Shown here: one piece after another, positions 18,150 through 26,453 of the stretch
How the letters are laid out: every line of letters begins with the position of its first letter
Numbering within the stretch: position 1 is the first letter of the stretch
Source of the DNA: Clostridium sp. SM-530-WT-3G
GTDB taxonomy: Bacteria > Bacillota > Clostridia > Clostridiales > Clostridiaceae
DNA: 64,000 nt
NCBI RefSeq assembly: GCF_012843905.1
Contig: NZ_JABAGC010000009.1
Location: forward strand, 1 to 64,000
Reading direction: 5' to 3'
Translations under genes and position numbers: made by a program
The notes under the pieces: generated by a model
Told to the model about the DNA's origin: nothing
The model's database searches: none
The model's input: only the letters and a program-made list of their open reading frames with translations

Positions 18150-18605
18150 CTAATTCAATGAAATATTTGCATCAATCTTTATATCATCTATATTCATTGT
18201 TACACATATTACTTTATCTGTGCTAGCATTTGCAGTAAAAGTCCCTTGAATTAACGTAGGCGTAGAAATATCTACATTTATATTTTCTCTAGAAAAGTTT
18301 GTTGCAACATTAGCTGTAAGCATGTTTACAAGTTCAGAAATTGCACTCTGTGCCATTTCATTAAACTCATCAACAGGCATTCCCATCATCATTGTTGATG
18401 CTATTTTCTTAGCATCATCCATGCTCATTCCATATATTATATTGCCTTTAACATCTCCTATTAATCCTATTATAATTATAACTCCAGGACTTTCAATAAA
18501 ATTACCTTTTAATGATATTCCACCCTTGCTCACATTGCTTAATCCAAGTTGTGGCATTATATTTTCAAATGATTCTATAACAGGGTTTATATGTTTAACA
18601 TCCAT
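18150..18605 (-). CDS. cheX: CheX-family chemotaxis phosphatase
   Basis: This 151-residue protein has the CheC/CheX fold with the phosphatase signature AISELVNM, whose E91 and N94 are the acid/amide pair used to dephosphorylate CheY-P. The start at 18605 was chosen because AGAGGTG lies 7 bases upstream; an ATG two codons earlier lies too close. It overlaps the 3' end of the upstream CheY-CheX gene by 19 bases, so the two are translationally coupled. No other chemotaxis gene is in the window, so its target is probably the neighbouring receiver. Confidence 0.85.
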   Translation of the reverse strand: MDVKHINPVIESFENIMPQLGLSNVSKGGISLKGNFIESPGVIIIIGLIGDVKGNIIYGMSMDDAKKIASTMMMGMPVDEFNEMAQSAISELVNMLTANVATNFSRENINVDISTPTLIQGTFTANASTDKVICVTMNIDDIKIDANISLN

Positions 18606-19462
18606 TCGCATTCACCTCTTTTAAATCCTATCTTTATATCAAATTCTCCAAATTTACTATCCATTTTTGCAGAATAGTTCACTTCTAATTCAGCCTTCGA
18701 TATACTTATTGATTCGCCATAAATTGTTGTAGCTGGGGCAACTCTTAATCCAAAGATTTTATTCTTTTTATTTAACATTGAACATGCATTTCCAGCATAC
18801 ATATTAGCTACTTCGGAAATAGCATTAAACACTTCTGTATCATCTTTAGGTTCTCTTCTTAATAACTCTGTTGCTAACGCTTTAGCTGTATTGTAGGATG
18901 ATTCAAAAATAAATCTTCCACTATACTTACCAATAATTCCAATTATAATTGAAATCCCACTATTAGTACTTTCCGTATTATCAAATGATTCACTAATCAT
19001 TTTTGGAAGTGTTTTTGTTAATCTATTTAATAGATTTTTTCCTGCTTCCTTAAATATATCTACATATAATTGAGTTAATTCTTCAAAACTTTCATCATCT
19101 GCAACAGCTCTCTTTATAATCAGACTCAATTCTTCTCCATCAACTGGTTTCTGAACATATCCACTTACACCAATTTTTTTTGCCTTTTCTATTAATTCAT
19201 CATCCATCATTGAGCTTACTACAATAACTTTTATATTATTGTCAATTTGTAATATCGCTTCTGTACACTCAAATCCACTAGTCCCTGGGATAGTCATATC
19301 CATTGTTACTACATCTGGTCTTAATTTTTCAACTTCTGTTTTAACTTCTTCTAATGAACCAGCTTGTCCAACTACATTAAAACCTTTTTCTTTGAGAATA
19401 TCACTTAACAATGTTATCTGAAAAGGTGAATCGTCAACAATCATTACATTAATATCTCTCAT
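18587..19462 (-). CDS. Receiver-CheX fusion response regulator
   Basis: This 291-residue protein joins an intact CheY receiver (D10, D11, phospho-acceptor D55, S83/S84, K105) to a C-terminal CheX-like domain (about 130-290) with its own E217-x-x-N220 pair in AISEVANMYAGNA. A receiver and a phosphatase for receivers in one chain could give self-limiting phosphorylation. It is followed by a separate CheX in a 19-base overlap. There is no DNA-binding domain. Such fusions occur in Clostridia beside GGDEF or motility genes, but none is nearby here. Confidence 0.8.
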   Translation of the reverse strand: MRDINVMIVDDSPFQITLLSDILKEKGFNVVGQAGSLEEVKTEVEKLRPDVVTMDMTIPGTSGFECTEAILQIDNNIKVIVVSSMMDDELIEKAKKIGVSGYVQKPVDGEELSLIIKRAVADDESFEELTQLYVDIFKEAGKNLLNRLTKTLPKMISESFDNTESTNSGISIIIGIIGKYSGRFIFESSYNTAKALATELLRREPKDDTEVFNAISEVANMYAGNACSMLNKKNKIFGLRVAPATTIYGESISISKAELEVNYSAKMDSKFGEFDIKIGFKRGECEWMLNI

Positions 19463-19771
19463 TATTATTCCCCCTATACCAATATCTTAAATTAAATTAT
19501 TTATACCATAAAATATAATTTCTACTTAAAATTATATTATACTATTATCAAACATTCAACATTTTTCGTATTTTTTCCATATTTTAATATAATTTTCTTT
19601 TATTTTTGCACCTTGGACCATTTTTATGTCAATTAGTGCAAAAATATAAATTGTTCTGTTACAATAAATTTTTTATTCATAATAATAGTAAATTAATAGG
19701 AATATACTATTACTAAATAAGATGACTTTACATAATCTCCTAAAATAAAATTTTATATTTTCCTTATAGAA
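19463..19771. other. Promoter region of the CheY-CheX operon
   Basis: This AT-rich region has no ORF. Its one notable feature is an inverted repeat, TTTTTGCAC and GTGCAAAAA with about 25 bases between, at 19594-19636, some 130 bases upstream of the receiver gene; it may be an operator or stem. The nifJ terminator follows immediately. Confidence 0.4.
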
Positions 19772-19830
19772 TAAAAAAGTCCCTCATATTTTAGAAATAA
19801 CAACTACAAACTTTCTAAATTATGAGGAAC
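19772..19830 (-). terminator. Terminator downstream of nifJ
   Basis: TCCTCATAATTTAGAAA (minus strand) pairs with TTTCTAAAATATGAGGGA across a 14-base loop and is followed by CTTTTTTATT. It lies about 150 bases past the nifJ stop with no closer hairpin. Confidence 0.7.
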
Positions 19831-19988
19831 TTGTATATCATTAATTAATATATAAATTGAGGGATCAACTTATTATTAATTATAGATAACTATTAAGATT
19901 TATTAAACATATATAAATTATTTTTCTTTGTAATTATATATACTTTTTTGTTATAAATCAATAGAATTTTAAAAATTTAGTAATTTTT

Positions 19989-22900
19989 TTATTCTTGTTC
20001 TGCTAATCTCTTGTAATTTTGATATCTTTCCATAGCATCTGCTTCTGTTTTAGCAAATAATTCTTCAGCTTCTTCTGGGAATTCCTTAGCAAGCGCAGCA
20101 TATCTAACTTCACTCATTAAGTATTCTCTAAATCCACCCTTTGGTTCTTTTGAATCTAAAGTAAATGGATTCTTAGTGCCCTTAAGTGTTGGGTTATATC
20201 TGTAAAGATTCCAGTATCCACAATCTACTACTTCCTTTTCAACACCTTGTGAATCACCCATTCCTAATTTAATACCATGGTTTATACATGGAGAGTAAGC
20301 AATTATTAATGATGGTCCATCGTATGCTTCAGCTTCTAAAATAGCTTTAATTGCTTGGTTTCTGTTAGCTCCCATAGATATTTGAGCAACATATACATAT
20401 CCGTAGCTCATTGCCATCATACCTAAATCTTTCTTCTTAGTCTTCTTACCTGAAGCAGCAAACTTAGCTATTGCAGCTGTTGGTGTAGACTTAGAACTTT
20501 GACCACCTGTATTTGAGTAAACTTCAGTATCAAATACCATTACATTTACATTTTCTCCTGAAGCAAGTACGTGATCTAATCCACCGTATCCGATGTCATA
20601 AGCCCATCCGTCTCCTCCAAATATCCATTGTGATCTCTTCATTAAGAATTCTTTATCTTCTAAAATTGCTTTAGCAAATTCATTAGTTTCATTTTCAAGA
20701 GCTGAGATAACTTTTTCTGCTCTTTCTCTAGTTCCTTCACCAACATTCTTATTTTCTAACCATTCATTTAATGCAACAATTGCTTCTTCAGAAACTCCTG
20801 ATTGTATTGCATCATTAGCATTTTGAGCAATTCTATCTCTTATTGCTTCAACACCAAATTGCATTCCTAAACCAAATTCAGCATTATCTTCAAATAATGA
20901 GTTTGCCCATGCTGGACCATGTCCGTTATGGTCTTTAGTATATGCAGTTGAAGGAGCTGATGCTGCCCAGATTGATGAACATCCTGTAGCATTTGCAATC
21001 ATCATTCTATCACCAAATAATTGAGTTACAAGCTTAGCATATGGAGTTTCTCCACATCCTGCACAAGCTCCTGAGAACTCAAGTAATGGTTTTTCAAATT
21101 GGCTTCCTTTAAGTGTATATTTATTCATTGGGTTCTTATAAGAAACTTCGTCTACTGCATAATCCCAAGGTTCTACTTGATCCATTTGAGATTCAAGCGA
21201 CTTCATAAATAATGCTTTTCCTGGTGCTGGACATACAGCTGCACAGTTTCCACATCCAGTACAATCAAGTGGGCTAACTGCTATAGTGAAATTTAATGGT
21301 TCTTCTGTTCTTAAGCCCTTAGCTGGTACTGATTTAAATCCTTCTGGAGCATTATTCTTTTCTTCTTCAGTTGTTAATATTGATCTTATAGCTGCATGAG
21401 GACAAGATTGTGAACATTGAGTACATTGTATACATTTATCCTTATCCCATTCTGGAACAGTTACAGCAACTCCTCTTTTTTCGTATGCAGAAGTTCCAGC
21501 CATGAATGTACCATCATCTAAACCTTCTTTTAAGAATGTAGAAACTGGAAGTTTATCTCCTTCACGTCTATTCACTGGAATAACTATATCCTTAACAAAT
21601 TGTGGTATTTCTTTAGTTTCCTTAACTTCATCTACTGCATCTTTCCATGAAGCTGGAACATCTATTTTAACTAGTGCATTTATTCCTTCATCAATAGCAC
21701 TGTTGTTCATATTTACAACTTTTTCACCTTTTTTACCGTATGACTTAACTACAGCATCTTTTAAGTATCTAACTGCGTCTTTTAATGGAATTATATCAGC
21801 AATCTTAAAGAATGCAGCTTGCATTACCATATTTATTCTTCCACCAAGACCAATCTTTTGTGCAATATCAATAGCATCTAATATATAGAATTCAATATTG
21901 TTTTCTGCAATATATCTCTTCATTTCAGCTGGTAATTTTGTTTCTAGCTCTTCTGGAGACCAAGTTGTATTTAATAAGAACTTACCATTCTTCTTAAGTC
22001 CCTCAATTACATTATACTTATTTACATAAGATTGATTGTGACAAGCAATAAAATCAGCTTTATGTATTAAATAAGGTGACTTGATTGGTGTTTTACCAAA
22101 TCTTAAGTGAGATATTGTTACACCACCTGATTTTCTTGAATCATATTCAAAGTATCCCTGAGCATACATATCTGTATGATCTCCAATAATCTTGATTGCA
22201 TTCTTGTTAGCACCAACAGTACCATCTGATCCAAGTCCCCAGAACTTACAAGCTGTAGTTCCTTCTTTAGCAGCATCTATTTCAATTACGTCTAATGAAG
22301 TGTTTGTAACATCATCAACTATACCTATAGTAAATCCGTTCTTTGGCTCATCTTTCTTTAAGTTTTCAAATACACCTGCAATATGTGATGGAGTTGGGTC
22401 TTTTGAACCTAATCCAAATCTTCCTCCAACCACTTGAGGAGCATTAGCTTTTCCAGCTATACATCTTAATACGTCTAAGTATAATGGCTCACCAATTGAA
22501 CCTGGTTCCTTTGTTCTATCTAAAACAGCTATCTTCTTAACTGTTGAAGGTATAACTTTTAAGAATCTTTCTATTGAGAATGGTCTATATAATCTTACTT
22601 TAACTAAACCAACTTTTTCCCCATGAGCATTTAAATAATCAACAGTTTCTTCAACTACGTCTGTAACAGAACCCATAGCTACTACTATTCTATCTGCATC
22701 TTCTGCACCATAGTAATCAAAGCAGTGATATTCTCTACCAGTTAACTTAGTTATTTCACTCATGTAGCTTTCTACTACTTCTGGAATATCGTCATAGAAT
22801 TTATTAACAGCTTCTCTTGTTTGGAAGTATATATCTGAATTTTGAGCTGTTCCTCTTGTTACAGGATTATTTGGATTTAAAGATCTATTTCTAAAGTTTT

Positions 22901-23498
22901 CTAAAGCTTCTTTGTCCATTAATTTAGCTAATTCATCATATTCAAGAACTTCAATGCTTTGAACTTCGTGTGATGTTCTAAATCCATCAAAGAAATTCAT
23001 AAATGGCATTCTGCACTTTAAAGCTGCAAGGTGAGCTACTGGAGATAAATCCATAATTTCTTGTACAGAACCTTCAGCAAGCATTGCAAAACCTGTTTGT
23101 CTTGCTGCCATAACGTCTTGATGATCCCCAAATATATTTAAAGATGATGTAGCTAAAGCTCTAGCTGCAACATGAATAACTCCTGGTAATCTTTCTCCAG
23201 CCATCTTGTACATATTTGGTATCATAAGAAGTAATCCTTGTGATGCTGTATATGTAGAAGTAAGAACACCTGCTTGAAGTGATCCGTGAACAGCCCCTGC
23301 TGCCCCTGCTTCAGATTGCATTTCTACTATCTTAACTGGATATCCAAAGACATTTTTTACTCCTTGAGCTGCCCATTCATCAACATGTTCAGCCATAGGT
23401 GATGATGGTGTTATAGGATATATAGCTGCTACTTCTGTAAATGCATATGATACGTAAGCTGCAGCGGTATTACCGTCCATAGTTTTCGTTTTTCTCAT
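19989..23498 (-). CDS. nifJ: Pyruvate:ferredoxin (flavodoxin) oxidoreductase
   Basis: This is a full-length 1169-residue single-chain PFOR that converts pyruvate and CoA to acetyl-CoA, CO2 and reduced ferredoxin, the central step of clostridial fermentation. Visible are the N-terminal pyruvate-binding domain (YAFTEVAAIYPITPSSPMAEH), two ferredoxin-type clusters at about 687-700 (CIQCTQCSQSCP) and 743-757 (CTGCGNCAAVCP), the third cluster ligand region CAGCGETPY, and the TPP motif GDGWAYDIGYGG at about 958-970 with NTGGQ. GAGGT lies 7 bases before the ATG. It uses more GC-rich codons than neighbours, as expected for a highly expressed gene. Its leader contains a stem GAAAGCTA/TAGCTTTTC. Confidence 0.97.
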   Translation of the reverse strand: MRKTKTMDGNTAAAYVSYAFTEVAAIYPITPSSPMAEHVDEWAAQGVKNVFGYPVKIVEMQSEAGAAGAVHGSLQAGVLTSTYTASQGLLLMIPNMYKMAGERLPGVIHVAARALATSSLNIFGDHQDVMAARQTGFAMLAEGSVQEIMDLSPVAHLAALKCRMPFMNFFDGFRTSHEVQSIEVLEYDELAKLMDKEALENFRNRSLNPNNPVTRGTAQNSDIYFQTREAVNKFYDDIPEVVESYMSEITKLTGREYHCFDYYGAEDADRIVVAMGSVTDVVEETVDYLNAHGEKVGLVKVRLYRPFSIERFLKVIPSTVKKIAVLDRTKEPGSIGEPLYLDVLRCIAGKANAPQVVGGRFGLGSKDPTPSHIAGVFENLKKDEPKNGFTIGIVDDVTNTSLDVIEIDAAKEGTTACKFWGLGSDGTVGANKNAIKIIGDHTDMYAQGYFEYDSRKSGGVTISHLRFGKTPIKSPYLIHKADFIACHNQSYVNKYNVIEGLKKNGKFLLNTTWSPEELETKLPAEMKRYIAENNIEFYILDAIDIAQKIGLGGRINMVMQAAFFKIADIIPLKDAVRYLKDAVVKSYGKKGEKVVNMNNSAIDEGINALVKIDVPASWKDAVDEVKETKEIPQFVKDIVIPVNRREGDKLPVSTFLKEGLDDGTFMAGTSAYEKRGVAVTVPEWDKDKCIQCTQCSQSCPHAAIRSILTTEEEKNNAPEGFKSVPAKGLRTEEPLNFTIAVSPLDCTGCGNCAAVCPAPGKALFMKSLESQMDQVEPWDYAVDEVSYKNPMNKYTLKGSQFEKPLLEFSGACAGCGETPYAKLVTQLFGDRMMIANATGCSSIWAASAPSTAYTKDHNGHGPAWANSLFEDNAEFGLGMQFGVEAIRDRIAQNANDAIQSGVSEEAIVALNEWLENKNVGEGTRERAEKVISALENETNEFAKAILEDKEFLMKRSQWIFGGDGWAYDIGYGGLDHVLASGENVNVMVFDTEVYSNTGGQSSKSTPTAAIAKFAASGKKTKKKDLGMMAMSYGYVYVAQISMGANRNQAIKAILEAEAYDGPSLIIAYSPCINHGIKLGMGDSQGVEKEVVDCGYWNLYRYNPTLKGTKNPFTLDSKEPKGGFREYLMSEVRYAALAKEFPEEAEELFAKTEADAMERYQNYKRLAEQE

Positions 23499-23888
23499 TG
23501 CGTATACCTCATTTTCTTTTATATATTTTCAGAAAAGCTACTCTAAATAGCTTTCCACTTATTTTATGTTTCGTGAAACTTATTCTATAATATTATTAAT
23601 TAACAAAATTTATTAATTAATAGTATTATATTTTCTTATTTCAACAGCTTTAAATATTTAAATACAATAAAAGTTAATATCTTACTAATAATTAAATATT
23701 TATATAGCTTTTAACCATCAAAAGCATTTTTTGTTTTTTTGACTAAAAGCTACATCTATATAATAAATCATATATTTTTTTTATGGAAGTAGGCACTTTT
23801 TTTATATATAGTGTCGAAAAAGATACCATGACAATTAAAATAATGGTATAATATTAATGTGAGACAAACATTAAAGGAGACTAAAATA
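23499..23888. other. Divergent promoter region of nifJ and the HxlR gene
   Basis: This 390-base AT-rich region holds an inverted repeat TATTAATTAA/TTAATTAATA at about 23594-23627, a second pair TAGCTTTTA/TAAAAGCTA at about 23705-23752, and a TATAAT at 23847-23852 likely serving the HxlR gene, with no good -35. I see no ORF. The repeats are possible regulator sites but fit no consensus I can name with confidence. Confidence 0.4.
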
Positions 23889-24260
23889 ATGAATATACAT
23901 ATACCATTACACGGAGAGTGTCATATGCAAACACGTTGTTCTAAATTCGCAACATGCCCTATTACAATCTTTCATAAAATAATATCAGGAAAATGGAAGA
24001 TTCTTATACTATGGTATTTAACTAATAAGCCTCTTAGATTTAGCGAATTAAAAAGAAAATTACCTGATGTTACACAAAAAATGTTAACAAATCAGTTAAG
24101 AGCATTAGAAGAGGATAAGCTTATCAATAGAAAAGTGTACCCTGTGGTTCCTCCAAAAGTAGAATATAGTTTATCTGAAATTGGCAAAGAAATGATTCCT
24201 GTACTTGAATCAATGTATAATTTCGGAGTAATGTATAACAAAAACACGGCTAATAAATAG
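23889..24260 (+). CDS. HxlR-family transcriptional regulator
   Basis: This 123-residue winged-helix protein shows the HxlR signature: CPITIFHKIISGKWKILIL, RFSELKRKLPDVTQKMLTNQLRALEEDKLI and YSLSEIGKEMIPVL. It has three cysteines in its first 23 residues (C11, C17, C23); N-terminal cysteines in this family act as redox or electrophile sensors in some members. The ATG at 23889 was chosen because AAGGAG lies 9 bases upstream. It probably represses itself or the divergent or facing genes. It is convergent with the siroheme-reductase-like gene, sharing a terminator. Confidence 0.88.
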   Translation: MNIHIPLHGECHMQTRCSKFATCPITIFHKIISGKWKILILWYLTNKPLRFSELKRKLPDVTQKMLTNQLRALEEDKLINRKVYPVVPPKVEYSLSEIGKEMIPVLESMYNFGVMYNKNTANK

Positions 24261-24270
24261 CCGTGTTTTC
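24241..24270. terminator. Bidirectional terminator between hxlR and the facing gene
   Basis: AAAACACGGCTA and TAGCCGTGTTTT form a 12-bp perfect stem with a 5-base loop, enclosing the HxlR stop codon, with A/T runs on both sides. Confidence 0.85.
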
Positions 24271-24282
24271 TTACATATAAGA

Positions 24283-24936
24283 TTAAATTCCTTTTAATAC
24301 ATTTAGTTTGAATTCTTCAAGTCCAATTCTCTCTATGAAAAAGCTTAATTTTTCTCCTGCTTCTCCATTTCTTTTATAATATTCAAAAATATTATCAACT
24401 ACTTTCAAAACCTGCTCTTCAGTTATGTTTTTTATAATAACATCTGCAATTCTTGGATTATATCCACCAGAGCCCCCTGCACACACTATAAATCCTGTTT
24501 TATCAGCTATCACTCCAATGTCTCTTGCATATACACTTCCACATGCATTAAGACATCCTGCCACTCCTATTTTAGTTCTACATGGAACCTCCATCCAAGT
24601 ATATTTTTTAGAAAGCTTCATGCCTATTCCAATAGTATTGTATTTTGATCTCTTACAAAAACCTGCCGGACACATCTCAACATTCTTTACACTATTAACA
24701 CTTTTTACAGCTGGCTCCATCCCCAATTCATCCCATATATCAGGTATTTGTTCTTTTTGTAGGTTAGTAATCATTATTCTTTGTCCCGATGTAATCTTAA
24801 TTACACCTTTATATTTTTTTGCAACACTCACTATCTTCTCCATAGTCTCTATTGTCACAAATCCACCTGGTATATGTGGTGTAATACTATAAGTCCTTTT
24901 GCCATCTATTACTTTCTGAAGGTTACTATAATCCAT
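24283..24936 (-). CDS. Nitrite/sulfite reductase-like siroheme/4Fe-4S protein
   Basis: This 217-residue protein has a ferredoxin-like half-domain (residues 1-75, ending ITSGQRIMITNL) followed by the siroheme/4Fe-4S module, with C89-x4-C94 and C128-x3-C132 plus C119. It is about the length of the small single-module reductase-like proteins of anaerobes and lacks the duplicated second module of full sulfite reductases. The ATG at 24936 was chosen over a TTG upstream because AAGGAG lies 10 bases before it. Physiological substrate and electron donor are unknown. An inverted repeat at 25013-25044 may regulate it. Confidence 0.78.
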   Translation of the reverse strand: MDYSNLQKVIDGKRTYSITPHIPGGFVTIETMEKIVSVAKKYKGVIKITSGQRIMITNLQKEQIPDIWDELGMEPAVKSVNSVKNVEMCPAGFCKRSKYNTIGIGMKLSKKYTWMEVPCRTKIGVAGCLNACGSVYARDIGVIADKTGFIVCAGGSGGYNPRIADVIIKNITEEQVLKVVDNIFEYYKRNGEAGEKLSFFIERIGLEEFKLNVLKGI

Positions 24937-25012
24937 TAAAACAATACTCCTTTTCTGTATAATTTTCAATTAATATCATTTTTAACTATAATTTTATTAA
25001 AAAATATTATTT

Positions 25013-25044
25013 AAGTGTGTATCAAATGTTACACTTTTAAATAG
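25013..25044 (-). promoter_or_regulatory. Inverted repeat upstream of the reductase-like gene
   Basis: TTTAAGTGT and ACACTTTTAAA flank a 12-base centre about 80-105 bases upstream of the start at 24936. The shape suits an operator for a dimeric regulator. No regulator is proposed with confidence. Confidence 0.35.
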
Positions 25045-25155
25045 TCAACTAAATAATACTATCATTTAACAGTATAACATTATAAATAGTGATTTATATA
25101 AATAAATAATAAAATCTTTTAATATTTTAATATAATATATATCTTAATATAAAAA

Positions 25156-25182
25156 CAAAAAAGCAGCAGCGCTGCTTTTTAT
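25156..25182 (-). terminator. Terminator after the 105-residue gene
   Basis: AAAAAAGCAGC and GCTGCTTTTT form a compact GC-rich stem with A and T runs on either side, 20 bases past the stop at 25201. Confidence 0.85.
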
Positions 25183-25200
25183 TATTCTTAAATAATTGTC

Positions 25201-25518
25201 CTATTTATTTTTATTAACTGATATATTAATTATTTCATTTTGAAATGCTTTTAGTAATGCTTTTTCTAGTACTTTTTCTTTATCAAAGTTTTCAACATCT
25301 CTACATTCAGCGAAAACTTTATTTACAACACCACTTGCATTAGTGTATGTTAGTGTAACATAAGGCTTTTCATATTCTACATTTATTATTTTAAGCCCCC
25401 AGGCTATTTGAGCATAATCTCCTTCTACTAATAAATGAGTAAGTTCTTTAAATTTTTCTATTTCCTTATTTGGATCTGTTATGACAATTAATTCATCTCC
25501 TACTTTATACTTAGACAT
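25201..25518 (-). CDS. Hypothetical conserved protein
   Basis: I do not recognise this 105-residue protein. The N-terminus MSKYKVGDELIVITD suggests a small beta-barrel (SH3/KOW-like) opening, then a beta strand pair (YVTLTYTNAS) and a C-terminal helix. It is soluble and charged. GGAGG lies 7 bases before the ATG. It is monocistronic, with terminators on both sides. No function can be given. Confidence 0.55.
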   Translation of the reverse strand: MSKYKVGDELIVITDPNKEIEKFKELTHLLVEGDYAQIAWGLKIINVEYEKPYVTLTYTNASGVVNKVFAECRDVENFDKEKVLEKALLKAFQNEIINISVNKNK

Positions 25519-25708
25519 TAGTATACCTCCTCAATTTTATCCCTCTTGTAAAAAATTTATACACATATTTAATTTAACACAAGATAGATAATTAATCCAT
25601 AAAAAATAACATTTATACAAAGTAAATATTTTATTTTTCCTATTTCTCAGGATACATTCGTAACACTAATTATAACAAATTAATTTATTTTGTTTGAAAT
25701 TTAATGCA

Positions 25709-25748
25709 TAAAAACTGCTACCCTATTATATAAAGTAACAGTTTTTAT
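25709..25748 (-). terminator. Terminator after the 3D-domain gene
   Basis: AAAAACTG.TAC pairs with GTA.CAGTTTTT; A and T runs flank both sides. It lies 39 bases past the stop at 25787. Confidence 0.7.
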
Positions 25749-25786
25749 CTTCTGTTAAGTAATTAAAATCTATTATATTCAAACTA

Positions 25787-26185
25787 TTATGATGTTGAAC
25801 CTAAAATTGTAACTTTTACGTTTTGCACGCCCCAGTTATTACATTCATGTTCGTAGTCATAATATATATCTATCTTATTCCCCTTAATTGCACCACCAGT
25901 ATCTGCTGCTACGGCATATCCATAACCTTCTATATACATAAACGTCCCAAGTGGAATAACATTTGGATCAACAGCAACAGTGCTGATTCCATCTGGTTTT
26001 CTTACGCATTCTAATCCTGAAGCAGTTGTTCCCCCACCACAATAGGCTGTAGCAGAACAATAAATATCATAATTTTCTTTAGTTTCTGCATGTACACCTT
26101 TACTTGCTCCTAAAGTCGTAACTGATAATGCACATAATAATGTAGCTGTAAATAATTTAATTTTTCCCTTCACCTTTCTTATCAT
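25787..26185 (-). CDS. Secreted 3D-domain protein
   Basis: This 132-residue protein has a signal peptide (basic MIRKVKGKIK, hydrophobic FTATLLCALSVTTLG, cleavage probably after VHA at about 32) and a 3D domain named for its three aspartates, seen in AVDPNVIPLG, AADTGGAIKG and KIDIYYD. The same fold occurs at the end of Rpf/YabE-type proteins and lytic transglycosylases, so it likely acts on peptidoglycan, perhaps in germination or wall turnover. It has no accessory G5 or LysM domain. GGGG lies 7 bases before the ATG. Confidence 0.85.
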   Translation of the reverse strand: MIRKVKGKIKLFTATLLCALSVTTLGASKGVHAETKENYDIYCSATAYCGGGTTASGLECVRKPDGISTVAVDPNVIPLGTFMYIEGYGYAVAADTGGAIKGNKIDIYYDYEHECNNWGVQNVKVTILGSTS

Positions 26186-26303
26186 CCAACGTCCCCTTTC
26201 AATTTAAATTACGATTATTATTTTACACCTTCCCCCTCTTTTTGTAAAGTTTATTCATGTAAAAGTATACATTTTGTTGTTTTTCTTTATTTTATTATCA
26301 AGT

Positions 26304-26350
26304 TAAAAAATGTAGCGATACTAGTAAATAACTAGCTTCGCTACATTTTA
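26304..26350 (-). terminator. Terminator downstream of the P-type ATPase gene
   Basis: AAATGTAGCG and CGCTACATTT form the outer stem, with ACTAGT and ACTAGC inside; the minus strand then reads TTTTTT. It lies about 105 bases past the ATPase stop. Confidence 0.8.
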
Positions 26351-26453
26351 AATTTTCAGAATATTTTTTTATTTTTCAATTAAAATTTTGCCCTCAATAG
26401 GTAGCTCTTAATATTATTTTAATATTTTCTTAATTATTGTAATTATTTTATTA

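Noticed and set aside
23587-23760. Rex-type operator in the nifJ promoter region
   Set aside because: The TTAATTAAC and TTAATTAA repeats do not match TTGTGAA/TTGTTAA-type half-sites at the required spacing; left as unassigned inverted repeats.
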